In this document: in pieces, positions 1 through 11,171 of the stretch | Position numbering within the stretch: position 1 is the first letter of the stretch | Layout of the letters: each line of letters opens with the position of its first letter | Source of the DNA: Mycogone perniciosa | Lineage: Eukaryota > Ascomycota > Sordariomycetes > Hypocreales > Hypocreaceae | Direction of reading: 5' to 3' | Length of the DNA stretch: 64,000 bases | Assembly: GCA_025331125.1 (NCBI GenBank) | Contig: JAOALB010000014.1 | Coordinates: 124,001-188,000, forward strand | The notes under the pieces: generated by a model | What the model was told of the DNA's origin: nothing | Databases searched by the model: none | What the model saw: only the letters and a program-made list of their open reading frames with translations | Program-made: the position numbers and the translations under genes

Positions 1-1369
1 TGCGGTTGCGGGTGTTGAGGTAGTCGACAGCACGCTCACGGTTGATTTTCCAGACCTATTTTTTGGCTGATTAGCATCTCTGTCACCATGGTCTGCGGGC
101 GGTGATTTGCAATGCTGCACACTCGATTGGACAAGTTGCAGACCCATCAGATCGGAGTAGATCGGGTCAGATGATGCAGAGGTAGCAGTAGTGAAAAGGC
201 AAACGACACGAAGGAGGCCTCAGGGTTGGCCAAAGCCAGCAAAGGCAAGTTGTCACGAGGAAGAAAAAATAAAGCCCAGAGCCCAGAGCCGCGGGACAAA
301 AGCCCGACAGCCGGAAAGCTGAACCCGCTTATGTTCGGCTCCCCGGTTCGGCTGCCCAGCAGTTCCGAGCCCTCTGCCGAAAAAGGCAAAACCTGGGGGA
401 AACACGGAACACGGGCTTCTACTCGTAGGGAAAGGCATGGCAAGGGCTCATTTGCTTCTTGGCCAGCCAATGTCTGCGGCCCATGGCTGAAAAGGCGGCG
501 CGCGTGACAGTTGTCCGAAACGAGAAATCACAATGACAAGGGAAAAGCCGGGGAGCAAAAAGGGCCATGACAAAAGCGACAGGGAATAATGACGACGAAT
601 AGTGACGATCAGGTACCTACCTCAGGAGTCATGGGCTTGTTGACCGGTCCCCACCTGCAGGCGTCTTGGTTAGCCGCAAACAGACTCGCATGATGTGCAT
701 AAAACGGGGCGCATTGGAATGCAAACGTACCAGATGTTGTCTTCTGACGTCGGCTCCTTGACAATTCGCTTGTCCAGAGGCGAGCGGCCAGTCTTGGCGC
801 CGGAGTAAGCAGTCAGAGCACCGCTGGAGGTGATGGCAGTGCCCGTCTCGTAGACGAGGGCATCTTCGTAAAGAGTAGCGACGGAGGGGTTGGGGATCTA
901 TGAGACGGCTGTTAGTGATATTTTGTCGCAGATATTGCTGACGTCTGGTGAACAACATACAATGGCGACGTGGTCGTAGTCAATGTGGGCGGTCTCGTGG
1001 AGTTCCTCCTCTATAGGGCAAATGATTAATATCTTGCAACTAGACGATGGCAAGGTGAAAAGGCAGGCTAGGTAGGCATACCGAGCTCAGTGTGCTCGCG
1101 GTGAGGCCTGGGAGAAACCATGTTAGTCCTAGATCGAGCAAAGCCCAGAGGATCGAGAGGGCACTCACTGAACACCACCAGGGTGCAGAGAAGTCTTGTT
1201 GACGTTGCTGGAAATCACTGTCCAAGCCTGTTAGCCACGGCATTGGCATCAAGTCCGAGGGAATGGTCCTACTTTTGCGTAAATCTGTTCCCGTGGCCTG
1301 GATCTGAGACTTGGGGCCTTTGACTGTAGGATCTGGGTAGGGAGAAGCAGTTCTGACGACGGGATCCAT
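1..1369 (-). CDS. pckA/acuF: Phosphoenolpyruvate carboxykinase (ATP), N-terminal part
   Basis: Converts oxaloacetate plus ATP to phosphoenolpyruvate, the entry step of gluconeogenesis, in the cytosol. Seven exons read on the minus strand: 1369-1273, 1217-1169, 1107-1082, 1010-961, 897-731, 654-621 and 55-1 (continues outside). They join in frame to about 159 residues that include NVNKTSLHPGGVQPH, HIDYDHVAIIPNPSV, SGALTAYSGAKTGRSP and WWGPVNKPMTPEVWKINRE, all characteristic of fungal ATP-type PEPCK. The catalytic P-loop and metal-binding residues lie beyond the window. The ATG at 1369 is the first in-frame one that splices into the conserved part; PEPCK N-termini are variable, so the first 30 residues are the least certain. 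The sixth intron (620-56) is about 565 nt, far longer than its roughly 60-80 nt neighbours. Exons of 26 and 34 nt are unusually short. Family assignment is firm. Confidence 0.93.
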
Positions 1370-2264
1370 GGTTCTTTATGTATTCAGGCAGTCCGGCTGG
1401 AGCACGAAAAGTATTCTCGTCACTGGTCTCCTTTCGATAGTATTCAGCCACTAGGGGGGCGGAAAGGGAAGGGGGGGCGTGTGATTTGACACGCCAGGTG
1501 GGTTCTCGGGGCTAGGAGTGTATTGTGCGGATAGACCGTATTATGGTACCTATCCTCGAAAGTCGTTTTTTTGTATCCAAGGTACCTGTCTCTAGGCCTG
1601 TGATCGAGTCCCGAAAGAACAAATGATTAGCAGAGCCGCTTCTCTCTTCCGGTGGGGGCTGCAAGTCTGGAGAACAAGGGGGTGCGGCCGGGTTGGGTGG
1701 AGCCGTGTCGGGCGGTGCGAAGCTTCGCAAAGCCGGGCCACGAATTTATATCGGAAGGGAATGCTGTATTCCTGTCTCTTCCCCAGGGGCAAAATAACCG
1801 AACTGTGGAGAGACGGGGGGAGGGGAGGGGTGTGTGCGTGTACGAAGTATGCAATGAAGAAAGGAAGAAAGAAGACAAGCTGAGGCTTGGGAGAGGAAAG
1901 GGTACAGGTACGAGTACAGGTTTGTTGTGGCGTATGCAATGCCGACAACAGGCTGTGCTCGGCTGCGGGTTTGGGGAGGTAGTATTATCAGGTTGTCATG
2001 TACTCGTACGAAGTAATAGTACGGAGTACGCGTGTGTGAATGAATGAATGAATGTACGAAGTACAAACTCCAGAGGACTGACTGTGTGTGTGTGTGTGTA
2101 CATGATGGTATCGATGTGGGGAGTTGCAGGGAAGAAACACTCACAGTCACAAATGGGCTTTTCTAGTGCGGCTGGGCGATGATGGTTGAATGATGGCTTT
2201 TTGTTCTCTTCGTGATGAATCAGAAGGAATCAGGATGAGATGGATGAAATGGAGGCAAAAGCCA

Positions 2265-2274
2265 CCTTTTTATA
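2265..2274 (-). promoter_or_regulatory. TATA-like element upstream of PEPCK
   Basis: Reading the minus strand, TATAAAAAGG lies about 900 nt upstream of the PEPCK start codon. If it is used, the leader would be long. A GTGAGT splice-donor-like site at about 2144-2139 would then allow a 5'-UTR intron, though I could not assign its acceptor. Weak evidence only. Confidence 0.25.
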
Positions 2275-2536
2275 AATCTCGAAACGCCCGCTGCTCTATT
2301 CCCTTTTCCTTCCCTCCGTCAGCGATGCCTCTCCAAAGGTAAATACCCGGAGAGCGCAAAGTCGACCATTACCCATTTCATCTACGCATCAGGATTCGGC
2401 GTGCGCGGCATCAAGAACGTTCACGGAACCTCGATCTGACTGGACATTCTGGAAATCGGATGCGAGTCCGCGAGCGGCCAATTCCGAACCTGCATCCAAG
2501 GCGTCTAGCGGCGCCTGCGTCTAAGGGTAGACTTCG

Positions 2537-2571
2537 TACTCCATACTCCATACTCCATACTCCATACTCCA
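2537..2571. repeat. Five-copy 7-bp tandem repeat (TACTCCA)
   Basis: Five consecutive perfect copies of TACTCCA, entered from CTTCGTACTCC and left through TACTCGTAG. The unit looks like the TACTCC half of the dispersed palindrome family in this window, so the tandem may have grown by slippage from one of those sites. Confidence 0.85.
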
Positions 2572-3062
2572 TACTCGTAGCCACTCGTACCCAGGTAGGT
2601 ACCAGCTTGTCTTTCAACAGTCACGTATGTATGTACTTACAAGGATAAGTTCCAGTTAGTCGTGGCCTGCTCCTTTTTAAGCATCATGTGGCCTCGGAAG
2701 TTTTTTTCCTGTTTTTTTTTTTGTTTATTTAATCTTTTTTACGGGATCCATCGGCCTAAAAGAACACTTTGTACGTAAGTCGGTACATGTACCAGGCAGG
2801 GAGTCATCAGGCAGGGCCTTTTCAAGTCACGAGGCTTGGTTTTAAAATAACAGGAACGCACCCAATGGTCAAGCAGAGGCCCCTTGACCTGGGACTAATA
2901 CCGGGGAGTACGAAAACCAGCCTTCCGTAGAACGAGCCTGGACTCTCTTCGGAACGGTTTGAGGAACCCAGTTGATGCTAAAAATGACATTTTTCATATT
3001 GGGCACATGGCCTTCTCCTTCTTTGCCCGACGGAAAAACAAGCCTTCACCACAAGTGCCTAA

Positions 3063-3175
3063 CTACGGAGTACATATTGGTCTGTACTCTATACGGAGTA
3101 CTCCGTACATACTTCGTACTACAGTACCTATGTACCTACTTAGGTACGAAGTACTACTAGTAGTACCTCGTAGCG
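3063..3175. repeat. Cluster of short palindromes
   Basis: Contains TACGGAGTAC (3064-3073), a perfect 16-bp palindrome TACGGAGTACTCCGTA (3092-3107), TACTTCGTAC just after it, GGTACGAAGTAC near 3143, and a perfect CTAG-centred palindrome GTACTACTAGTAGTAC (3151-3166). All are members of the motif families scattered through the gaps of this window. Confidence 0.85.
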
Positions 3176-3572
3176 CCCAGTCTTGCCCTGTGGCCACTGG
3201 CTCTTCACCTAAAACTCACTACCCCGCGATTTCAGAGCAACACACCAGCAGGACAAACACCCAAGAAAGGCCAAGAAGAGCAAGGGCTGATATCAGCTAA
3301 AGCTTCCAACACCCCATTTCCCACGAGGTTTGTCTGCACCAAAGGGGTAGCGCATAGGTACCTAGTAGTATGTATTCAATTGATATGTAAATACGAAGTA
3401 CATCCATTAATACATACATTTATTCCGCCCCTACGTACGGAGTGCGAAGTATGTACATTGTGCTGTGCGTGCCTGCATCTCCCAGTTTATCTCATTCATG
3501 ACTTCAGGGACAGCAAATAATATGACGTTTCCTTCCATTGCAAAGAGGTTCCTCAGAAATACCTGCTGTATG

Positions 3573-3620
3573 TACGAAGTACTTCGTATGTATGTATGTA
3601 TGTATGTATGTATGTAGTTA
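3573..3620. repeat. Palindrome followed by ATGT microsatellite
   Basis: A perfect 16-bp palindrome TACGAAGTACTTCGTA occupies 3573-3588. It runs directly into about seven ATGT/TATG tetranucleotide copies. The palindrome is the G-to-A variant of the TACGGAGTACTCCGTA form. Confidence 0.85.
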
Positions 3621-4335
3621 TGTAACTGCAGAATTCGAATCCCATCCCTTGCCAATCGCCATGCCCCAAAGGCCCCTAAGCCCCGTTTCCAAGGTCTCGG
3701 CCCAACGGCATCGTCGACTATTCTGGCCCCGTGATTGGCCTGTCGCTCCCCGTACAAATTGTATGGCCCTTTGTTCCGACTTTCTCCGCGCTGAATTCTT
3801 CTATGTCAGCCTTGGCTCGGCGAAGAAAGTGGCCCGTCCGTGAGGTTTTCCTCCTTGGGTAATACATCGACGACGAGTACATACATGAGAGAGACGAGGT
3901 TACTATTGCCACCCCCTCTTTTTGCGTGCCATTGATGGATTTGATTGACTGATTCAATGATCCGTTGGGTGTCAGGCTGGTGGCTTGTTGATCATAGCCC
4001 TCCATGTATTATTGTTATTACTACCTTCACCATAACATGCCCATCGATTTGATGCAATACAACCCCAAATGGGTAGATACGGAGCGGGAATGGGAGGTAA
4101 CCAACGGCTTCAAAAACAAACGGCTTGTTCCATGTAGTAATCATGACATGCTTATCCATCCGACGCAGGAGAGAGTGACAACAATTGGCACGCGACTACG
4201 AAGTAGACGTACTCAAGACATTGACTCAACGCCTCTCACCTCCCGGGTATGAAATTCCGTAACATCCATCGAAATCACAAACTGACATACCCGGGCTATG
4301 ACACGGCAGTGCGTCACGGGACCCTAAGATCTACC

Positions 4336-4351
4336 GTACGGAGTACTTCGT
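4336..4351. repeat. Palindrome-family site, mixed half-sites
   Basis: TACGGAGTACTTCGTA, one GGA half-site joined to one TTC half-site. It is followed by TACCTAAGGTACGGGTACGTAC, itself built of GTAC steps. The identical 16-mer recurs at 42901-42916. Confidence 0.85.
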
Positions 4352-5466
4352 ACCTAAGGTACGGGTACGTACACAGGGCCATCCTCCGTCCACTTATTTT
4401 TTTTGGACTATTTCCCTCAAAGCTTTTCCCACAAAAATGGCACAAAATTCATCAATAAGAAATAAAAATCCTCCCCCCAATCATCTCTGAAACCGCAACA
4501 CTCCACTAAAAATTTTCGTGAAAAAATTGCGCATTGTACTCGTAAAATTATGCAATGTACGTGCCTTCAGCCCTCCTTCTTCCGAAGTCCGTCTCCACTT
4601 TACGGACCCCCGATCCCTGGGCGCCGCTCCGTCTCGGGGGTGCGGCTCGGAAGCCATCCTGCCCCGCAAAACAGAAACCTGTGCTCATTCCGATTCATTT
4701 TCGTGCACCCTTCGAAGCATCTCTCATTCCTACTGCAAAAGAGGAAACTGGTGCTCCGTACGAAGTACATACATGGTCAATCACCCGCTGACGTTGTGCT
4801 GCTGCCGGGTTGCCCCGGAACCCCATGTGATAATGCAACCTCTCGACAATCTTTTGGGATCTGTAGATCCTCGTATGTACGTGTTTGTGTGCCAGTTTGG
4901 ATGGATCCTTATCGCTTGACACGTTGGGGTCTTAATTGCTCCCGTATGTCTTGGCCAGAAATTCTTCGGGAGAAAACGTATCAATGACATTCTGCAGTCA
5001 CAGGAGCACGTCCTATATTGATACTTGGACCTGTCATGGCGGATCAAAGCTGGCTCACGCCTTCAACTGTACTATCTCTCCCTTGGATTCGCCATTCACC
5101 CGAGTGTATTTTTAGTTGCTCGGAATGTGCGTGGCCATCCAAACCCAACCTCGCTTCAATTGTCTCGCCGACTGTGACTATTCAAACCAAAGAACGACTT
5201 TTCTGTTTCATCATCTATGTTTGACTATCATGGCATCATGTAGCGTCAGAAACGCCGGTCATGAAGCTTGCATCGTCCGGCTTATAGTTCGCGGCGCATA
5301 ATTTACCGTCATCTTGGCTTCCTTGCCGGTACTAAGCAGGCTTACCTATGCAAATCTGACCGAGTTCTACGTCGCTCTCTTCGACGTCTGAGTCCTGACC
5401 AAAGTTCATTCTCTTTCATCACTCGGACATGACCACCCGATGCCGACATTACCGGTAAGTAAGCGT

Positions 5467-7801
5467 TCAATTCGTTGAATCGTCGGTGATGAGCTTTGTG
5501 ATCTTGCCAATGGCGATAGTTTGTCCCTGCGTATGCTGTCAGTACTTGGGTGTCCAAACATCTCTTGATCTGTTTGTGGGCCTCTAATTACCTGGTCTCG
5601 GAGAGTGAAGCGACCCATCTGGGGATAGTCTTCAAACTTCTCCACACAAACCGATCCTGCTCCTCCAATTACCTGCAGCCTTGCAATAATGCTGTCTCCT
5701 TTCTTGGCGTGTGTGGGTGCCAGCTTGCTCTTGCGGTTGGTTCCCTTTTGCAGCTTGTGCAACAGTGCAGCGAAAGTAACCTCTTCAATAGCTGAGTGCA
5801 CGTGTACCACGCAATTGAATCCGGTAGTGAGGATACTCTTCAATTCCAGGACTCGGATTTGGGCTTCGAATTCCGACACGCAGTGAACCAATCTCTTTGG
5901 TGAGCACAGCACGAAGCCGGGGAGAATGTCTTCTTCTTCAATACCCTTGAGTCGCAACCGTACTTGGTCACCGCACTGCAGGATTGGTTGTTCTTCCTCT
6001 TGTTCTCCATAGATGGCCGCAGTTTCCACAGGCTGCTTCCTAGGCATCATTATCAGGCTCATATTCTTCTTCACTACACCAGCTTCGATCTTTCCATCAA
6101 CCATGGTGCCTAGATCTCGGTACTTGGCGTTGATGGGCATCATAAAAGGTGCGTTGACTTTGCGCTCCAGCGCACTCATGCCGTCAAGGTACTCCAGCAA
6201 TGAGGGGCCCTTCCACCAAGGCGCAGTGCCGGCTGGTAGTCGCTCCTTGATGTTCATGGACATCTGGGCTGCCACGGGCATGAAGTAGACATCCGTCTTG
6301 AGGTTGTACCCGGTTCCTTTCAAGAACTGGGCCAACTTGGTCGTGCACTCCTTGTATCGTTCCTCAGACCACTCTACAGTGGGATCGTCCATCTTGTTGA
6401 TGACAACCACCAGCTTGTTGACACCCTGTGTCTTGGCAAGCATGGCGTGTTCACGAGTTTGTCCACCTCGCTCAAATCCAGTCTCGTACTCGCCCTTTCG
6501 GGCCGAGATAACCAGAATACCAACATCTGCCTGTGAAGCTCCTCCAATCATGCTGGGGACATAGGTCTTGTGTCCAGGGGCATCCAAGATACTGTATCGT
6601 CGTTTCTCGGTCTCGAAGAAACCTCTGCCGACCTCGACGGTCTTACCCTTGGTTCGTTCTTCCTTGGTCAAGTCCATGACCCAAGACAGGTACCATGATT
6701 CACGGCCCAGGTCCTTGGCCTCCTTCTTGTACTTGTCCATGGTTCGCTCGTCGACCATACCGGTAGACCAGAGAATAGAGCCACCCAAGGTAGACTTGCC
6801 AGCGTCGACGTGTCCGATGAAAATAATGTTGACATGCTCCTTGCCGTAAATTTCCTTGAGGGTTTCATCGTCAACATCAGCTGCCTGTTCCTTGACAACG
6901 GCATCGATTTCACGCTGAGCCTTCTTCTCTGTCGGTGTCGGTGCGGACGGGCTTGAACGGCCAGACGAAGGAGTAGGCGATGTCCTTCCGGAAGACTTGC
7001 CACTGGCAGCAGCAGCCTTTCCTGCCTTCTCACCAGTCTTCTCAATGGCCTTGGCTGCGGTGACCTTCTTGCCTGCTTCTGGCTCATTATTTGGTTCCAC
7101 CTTGGTGTCTTCCTTTTCCTTTGCTGGGGCAGACGTAGATCCAATCGACAACACCTTAGCCTTGGGCTTCGGCGCAGATGCATCACCCCCAATGCTCAGC
7201 ACCTTTGCGCCACCTTGGTTGCTAACAACAGGCTTAGGTGCACTGGTAGAACCAGCCGCGGCGTCAACAGGTAGGGACTTTACGGGAGCGGCTTGGGCAG
7301 CATTATTTTGAGGCGCCTTGGCAGCGGGCTGCTGGGGTTGCCGGGTTTGCTGGGGTTTCTGGCCTTGTTGGCCCTGCTGTTGGCCATACTGAGGGTAACC
7401 ACCTGAACAGTCAGTTGATAGAATTCGTGGCCGATTTAAAGCCTCAACATACCGTAGCCCTGGTTGTAGCCACCATAACCCTGATACTGATTGTACTGGT
7501 CAAACCCTTGGCCAGTACCAGCTCCAGCTCCGGCTCCAGCTCCAGCGCCATATTGAGGGTAGTAGCCTTGCTGGTAGTATTGATGCTGCTGGTATTGAGG
7601 TGCAAAGCCTCCGCCATAGGACTGGCCGGGCTGGAAAGTCTGGGCGGTGGGCTGGAAGGAGGCAGCGCCAGGTCGGAAGCCACCTTGCGCCGGGACACCC
7701 CCAGGGTTCTGAGGGTTCATATTGAGTTGCTGTTGCGCCTGTCGAGAGAGGTTCTCGTCCTGGGCAGAAGGGTCGTCCTCCCAAGAGTTGAGGTCCGCCA
7801 T
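5467..7801 (-). CDS. SUP35: Eukaryotic peptide chain release factor GTP-binding subunit eRF3
   Basis: GTPase partner of eRF1 that drives peptide release at stop codons in the cytosol. Three exons (7801-7453, 7402-5592, 5526-5467) close in frame to 739 residues. Residues 1-120 are rich in Q, G, Y and N with repeats such as QYNQYQGYGGYNQGYG, the prion-domain style of yeast Sup35 N. A charged K/E/P/S middle region (about 180-300) carries two copies of KVLSIG. The GTPase core has the P-loop GHVDAGKST (about residue 313), DAPGHKTYVPSM and NKMD. The two C-terminal beta-barrels end in MGRFTLRDQGQTIAIGKITKL. The first ATG in exon 1 (MADLNSWEDD) gives a family-typical start. It is transcribed divergently from the Yrb30-like gene across about 790 bp. 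Confidence 0.97.
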
Positions 7802-8587
7802 GATGGTGATGGTATATTTGTCGTGGGGACGGTCGGTTCGAGGGGCTGTGGATGGGTCGTCGTCGTGCGAGCCGCGGTTCAGCTGCTACAAGGCGCAGAG
7901 ATCAAAGAGTGGATTTTAGGGGACGAACACCGGCAAATAAGTTGTGCGACCTTTATATTATCCGCCACGCAGACCCAAAATGAATGCGTTCAAAACTGAC
8001 GGTCGACGTCCAGTTGTTCCTTTGGGTGGTGGAGGTTGTGAAAATTCGAGCCCCACCATTGGCGACGTCGACGTCTGTGGAGGGGTCAATACTGTGCATA
8101 TAAATGTATACACACTGTGCTTTGAATTTCGATAGGGCAAGCACGTTTATTGCCTGCAACAGGTAATGCTAATATCCGCAGCCAGCAATATATGATGGAT
8201 GACCTTTAATTTAGTCAACCGTACATAAGACTAAACAACAATGCCTGGCACATGCATTTGATTTGCTCTGAACCCTCTGACTCCTCATGTTTCGCCACCC
8301 GCACGAAGCAAATTTTGGCCATCGTTGGGCACCCAGTCAACCAGTCACCTGGCGTCATGGAGGGGCATCTTATCCTCTCGCACTGTATCTACCTCATACC
8401 CAGTGCGCGTGCTGGTGCTTGTGCTCCATGCACGTAAACACTCCATTTATGCAGCCTGCCCTGTCCCATACCTCATGCCTCTCTGCTTTGTTCATGACCG
8501 CCATGTTGTTTGATACAATACAATACTGCGTCGTCTCCTAAACTCACGCCTCGTCATGACAGGACTTCGAACTTCCATATTGCAGTC
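7802..8587. other. Divergent promoter region SUP35 / Yrb30-like gene
   Basis: 786 bp without a supportable gene. It must contain the start regions of both flanking, divergently transcribed genes. No TATA box or repeat family member stands out. Confidence 0.6.
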
Positions 8588-10556
8588 ATGGATGATTTCC
8601 TGGCTAACGTTGGCGTACAAGCCATGAGATACGCCATTAGGTCGGGCATCGCACTCACATCTTCCTATGCCATCAGCCAGTGCTCACGCCTCTTAAAAAC
8701 TGTCGACGATAAGAATATCTATTCCGAGTTGAGGTCTCTCCAAACACTCCTTGACATCAAGATAAAGGTATTCTCTATTTCCACCATGAACAACTTGCGC
8801 ATGCTTACCACTGTCTAGGTTATCTCGCCTGCGATTGACCTTGTTGAGTTCAAGTTGGTCCCTCTCATTCCCACATACTTTTCAGTCGAAATTCCAAACA
8901 GTCTAACAAGCTAGATCCGGTCGCGGAAATGTTTTCCTTGAATCGGCACTTCCCCTGGCGAAATCTCTTCATCGGCAGATTATCTCTTTAGGCCACCGCA
9001 TAGAAGCAGCTGCCGCTGCCGAAGAGCATGACCAACAGGCTGCAAGCAAGGCACCAAGTAAACGAACTTCAAGTCGCGATGGACTGAAAAAAATCGTCGA
9101 CGATATCAAAAAGCTCCTAGATCAGATAGACCGGGAGATACCCCTTTTGCAGCTAGCAATATCGGCATCTGGCGAAAGCTTGTCCACATCACTGCCTGCT
9201 GCAATCTCGCCCTCTAGGTTACTCCAAGCAAGCACGCTCTTGATGTTCGGAGATACACAGTATGCGCAAGATCCGTGGAGGTCCGTTCAGATTGGGCCGT
9301 CATTTACGTTATCCATCTATATGCTGTTTCTGGGTCACGCGTCTCTCTCATCTGCATCCAGAGACAGCACTTCCAAGTCAGACAACCAAAATCAAGAAGA
9401 CTCACATCCTGAGCCAGGCAAAGCCTCGACTAGAGTTTATGGACTGGGGGAATACGACAGAAAACCCGTATGGCAAGAAGCTATACACAAAGCACGAGTG
9501 CGACTTTGCAGATCAGCGTGTACCATGGCCACCGATGAGACAGCCCCGAGTCAGTTCAACAGCGAGACGTCCAACTTCAACAGGACAGGAGAATATGCAT
9601 ATCATCTCGAAATAATTGAAGACCTGGATGACGGTCGCGTTCATGAGGGGATTGATGCTGCCCGACCATACGATGGCATCCAAAGAGCCGGCATCAGAGA
9701 GTGCATTCCCATACACCAGTTGTCGAAGGTCTTCTACACAGATACAGGCAGGATACTGAACATTGGTGACGGAACTGACGGCGAAAACAACCCGGTTCTA
9801 CTCCTCAAGCGCGATGTCCATGCGCCTTTACTCCAGAATACTGTCCATGATCTTCATGGAGAGGTTTACGGCGCTATTGATGACAAGAGTCACTCAGAAT
9901 CCGATGACAATGAACAAGCCGACATAGATCGACAACTACGGGGAGAAACCTCGTCTGAGGAATCGCCATTATTGGAGAGTCCGAAAGCCAGTGACAGTTG
10001 TGTGGCAGGCTTCCCAAAGCACTTGGACCCTGAGTGGATAGCCTTGGAAGTCTTCGAAGAGGATGTTGAAGATGATGCAAGTTCTGTGACAGGGGATGAT
10101 GTTGAATCTTTAGATGACGGACATGGTAAGGGACAACAAGCACGGTACGAATTACCTCGCCAACGAAACTCTCTGGACTTGGGCTTGATTTCCCAAATTC
10201 GGAACTTATCAGTGCGATCCACCTATGGTGAGGACCCTGGAACGTCAAGATCAACACGCGGCCGAAAAACACAAGAACTGGCAGTGAATTCCCCGACAGA
10301 CACGCAAGAATTCGTTTCACGATCACCGTTTGGGGCCATCACAACATCTCTATCCCTGATTGAGATGCTGATTCGTCTAGCTGGACTACAGGAGTTTCAA
10401 CAGGCATCTCATCTATCGATTCCTGATCACATTCTGACATTTTTCTTGGAGGAGACATCGACAACTGGATTGACAGGCGAGGCCATGTGGAGGACGCGGA
10501 GTGAAACGAAACAACGTGTGGGATTTGATCCGTACACGGATACCCCGATGAGATAG
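8588..10556 (+). CDS. RanGTP-binding protein, Yrb30-like
   Basis: Fungal family (Ran-binding, PF05508 type) related to yeast Yrb30, which binds RanGTP and affects its hydrolysis. Exons 8588-8767, 8819-8853 and 8915-10556 close in frame to 618 residues. The N-terminus MDDFLANVGVQAMRYAIR, then SYAISQCSRLLKTVDD and VISPAIDLVEFKSGRGN, followed by SPSRLLQASTLLMFGDTQY and the PSFTLSIYMLFLGH stretch, matches what I recall of this family. The second half is acidic and serine-rich and likely disordered. Exon 2 is only 35 nt; its downstream donor GTTGGT is non-canonical in the +3 to +5 positions, but both joins restore the frame. The start ATG begins the conserved helix. Family call from memory of motifs, not from a search. 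Confidence 0.78.
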
Positions 10557-11171
10557 ACGGTGTAGTGCAGAATGCGAAAATGATATCCTAGATTCTATAC
10601 TAGTAATGGGCTTGTATGAGTGAGTCAAGGCTTGAACAATGTATTCTAGTCTGGTTAAGGACGGCCCTCAAGTTGCGCCGTATTGCCATCCCCGACGACC
10701 ATCCATTTATTGGGAAATCCAAACCTGAAATACAGAAAGGTCACGACGTACGCCTTTGCCATGTCTTTAGAAGTATGCCATCCCACTATTGCCGGATATA
10801 AAGGAGTAGTTCGTCCAAATAACTCCAAAACTCTGGCTTCAGAAGAGATGTTATATCTCTCAAGTCCTTATTTTCCTGACAGCCCGCTGGTATTGTTCAG
10901 TCTTCTTACGTCCTCGCGTCCAGGATGCCCTCACGCATGCCTAGGCCCCCTTACTAAGGGAATCCTTAGGGATACGGTTGAAATGAGTTATGACTTACTA
11001 TATTTGAGCTTCAGGATCGGAGCTTTCCGAGTGTGATTCATCTTGGAATAGGGGGTTGAAATTGTGTTGCTGGCACCATTCTTTGCCTGGAAGTTGAGGC
11101 CCCCTACCACCCTGCGGATGGGACTTTGCTGCAATGTCATACAGTATTTAGCGTATGGTCTCGCCGACTGA
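10557..11171. other. Convergent 3'-3' intergenic spacer
   Basis: 615 bp between the tail-to-tail Yrb30-like and JmjC genes. It presumably holds both terminators; I see no gene, repeat or structured RNA. Confidence 0.55.

Larger units (their letters stand above)
1370..5466. other. Gene-free 4.1-kb intergenic region, palindrome-rich
   Basis: No open frame here resembles a known protein and none has convincing splice structure. The region holds the PEPCK promoter (right-hand side of that gene) and the 3' flank of SUP35. Visible content: GT dinucleotide run near 2082-2098, a 7-bp TACTCCA tandem (2537-2571), a poly-T tract near 2700-2730, an ATGT microsatellite (3587-3615) and many TACGRAGTA-type palindromes. 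Carbon-repressor-like SYGGRG matches occur at 1652-1657, 1781-1786 and 2116-2121, which would suit a gluconeogenic gene, but such short sites are expected by chance. Confidence 0.6.

Noticed and set aside
226..507. 93-codon plus-strand ORF inside the first part of PEPCK
   Set aside because: It lies wholly in the long PEPCK intron, has no recognisable motif and starts without an ATG at its first codon. Composition looks like chance.
3600..3680. tRNA-like TTCGAATCC sequence after the ATGT repeat
   Set aside because: No acceptor, D-arm or anticodon stem can be folded around it; the upstream side is microsatellite.
7415..7999. 194-codon plus-strand ORF opposite the SUP35 start
   Set aside because: Antisense shadow of the glycine/tyrosine-rich SUP35 leader; low-complexity residues and no homology features.
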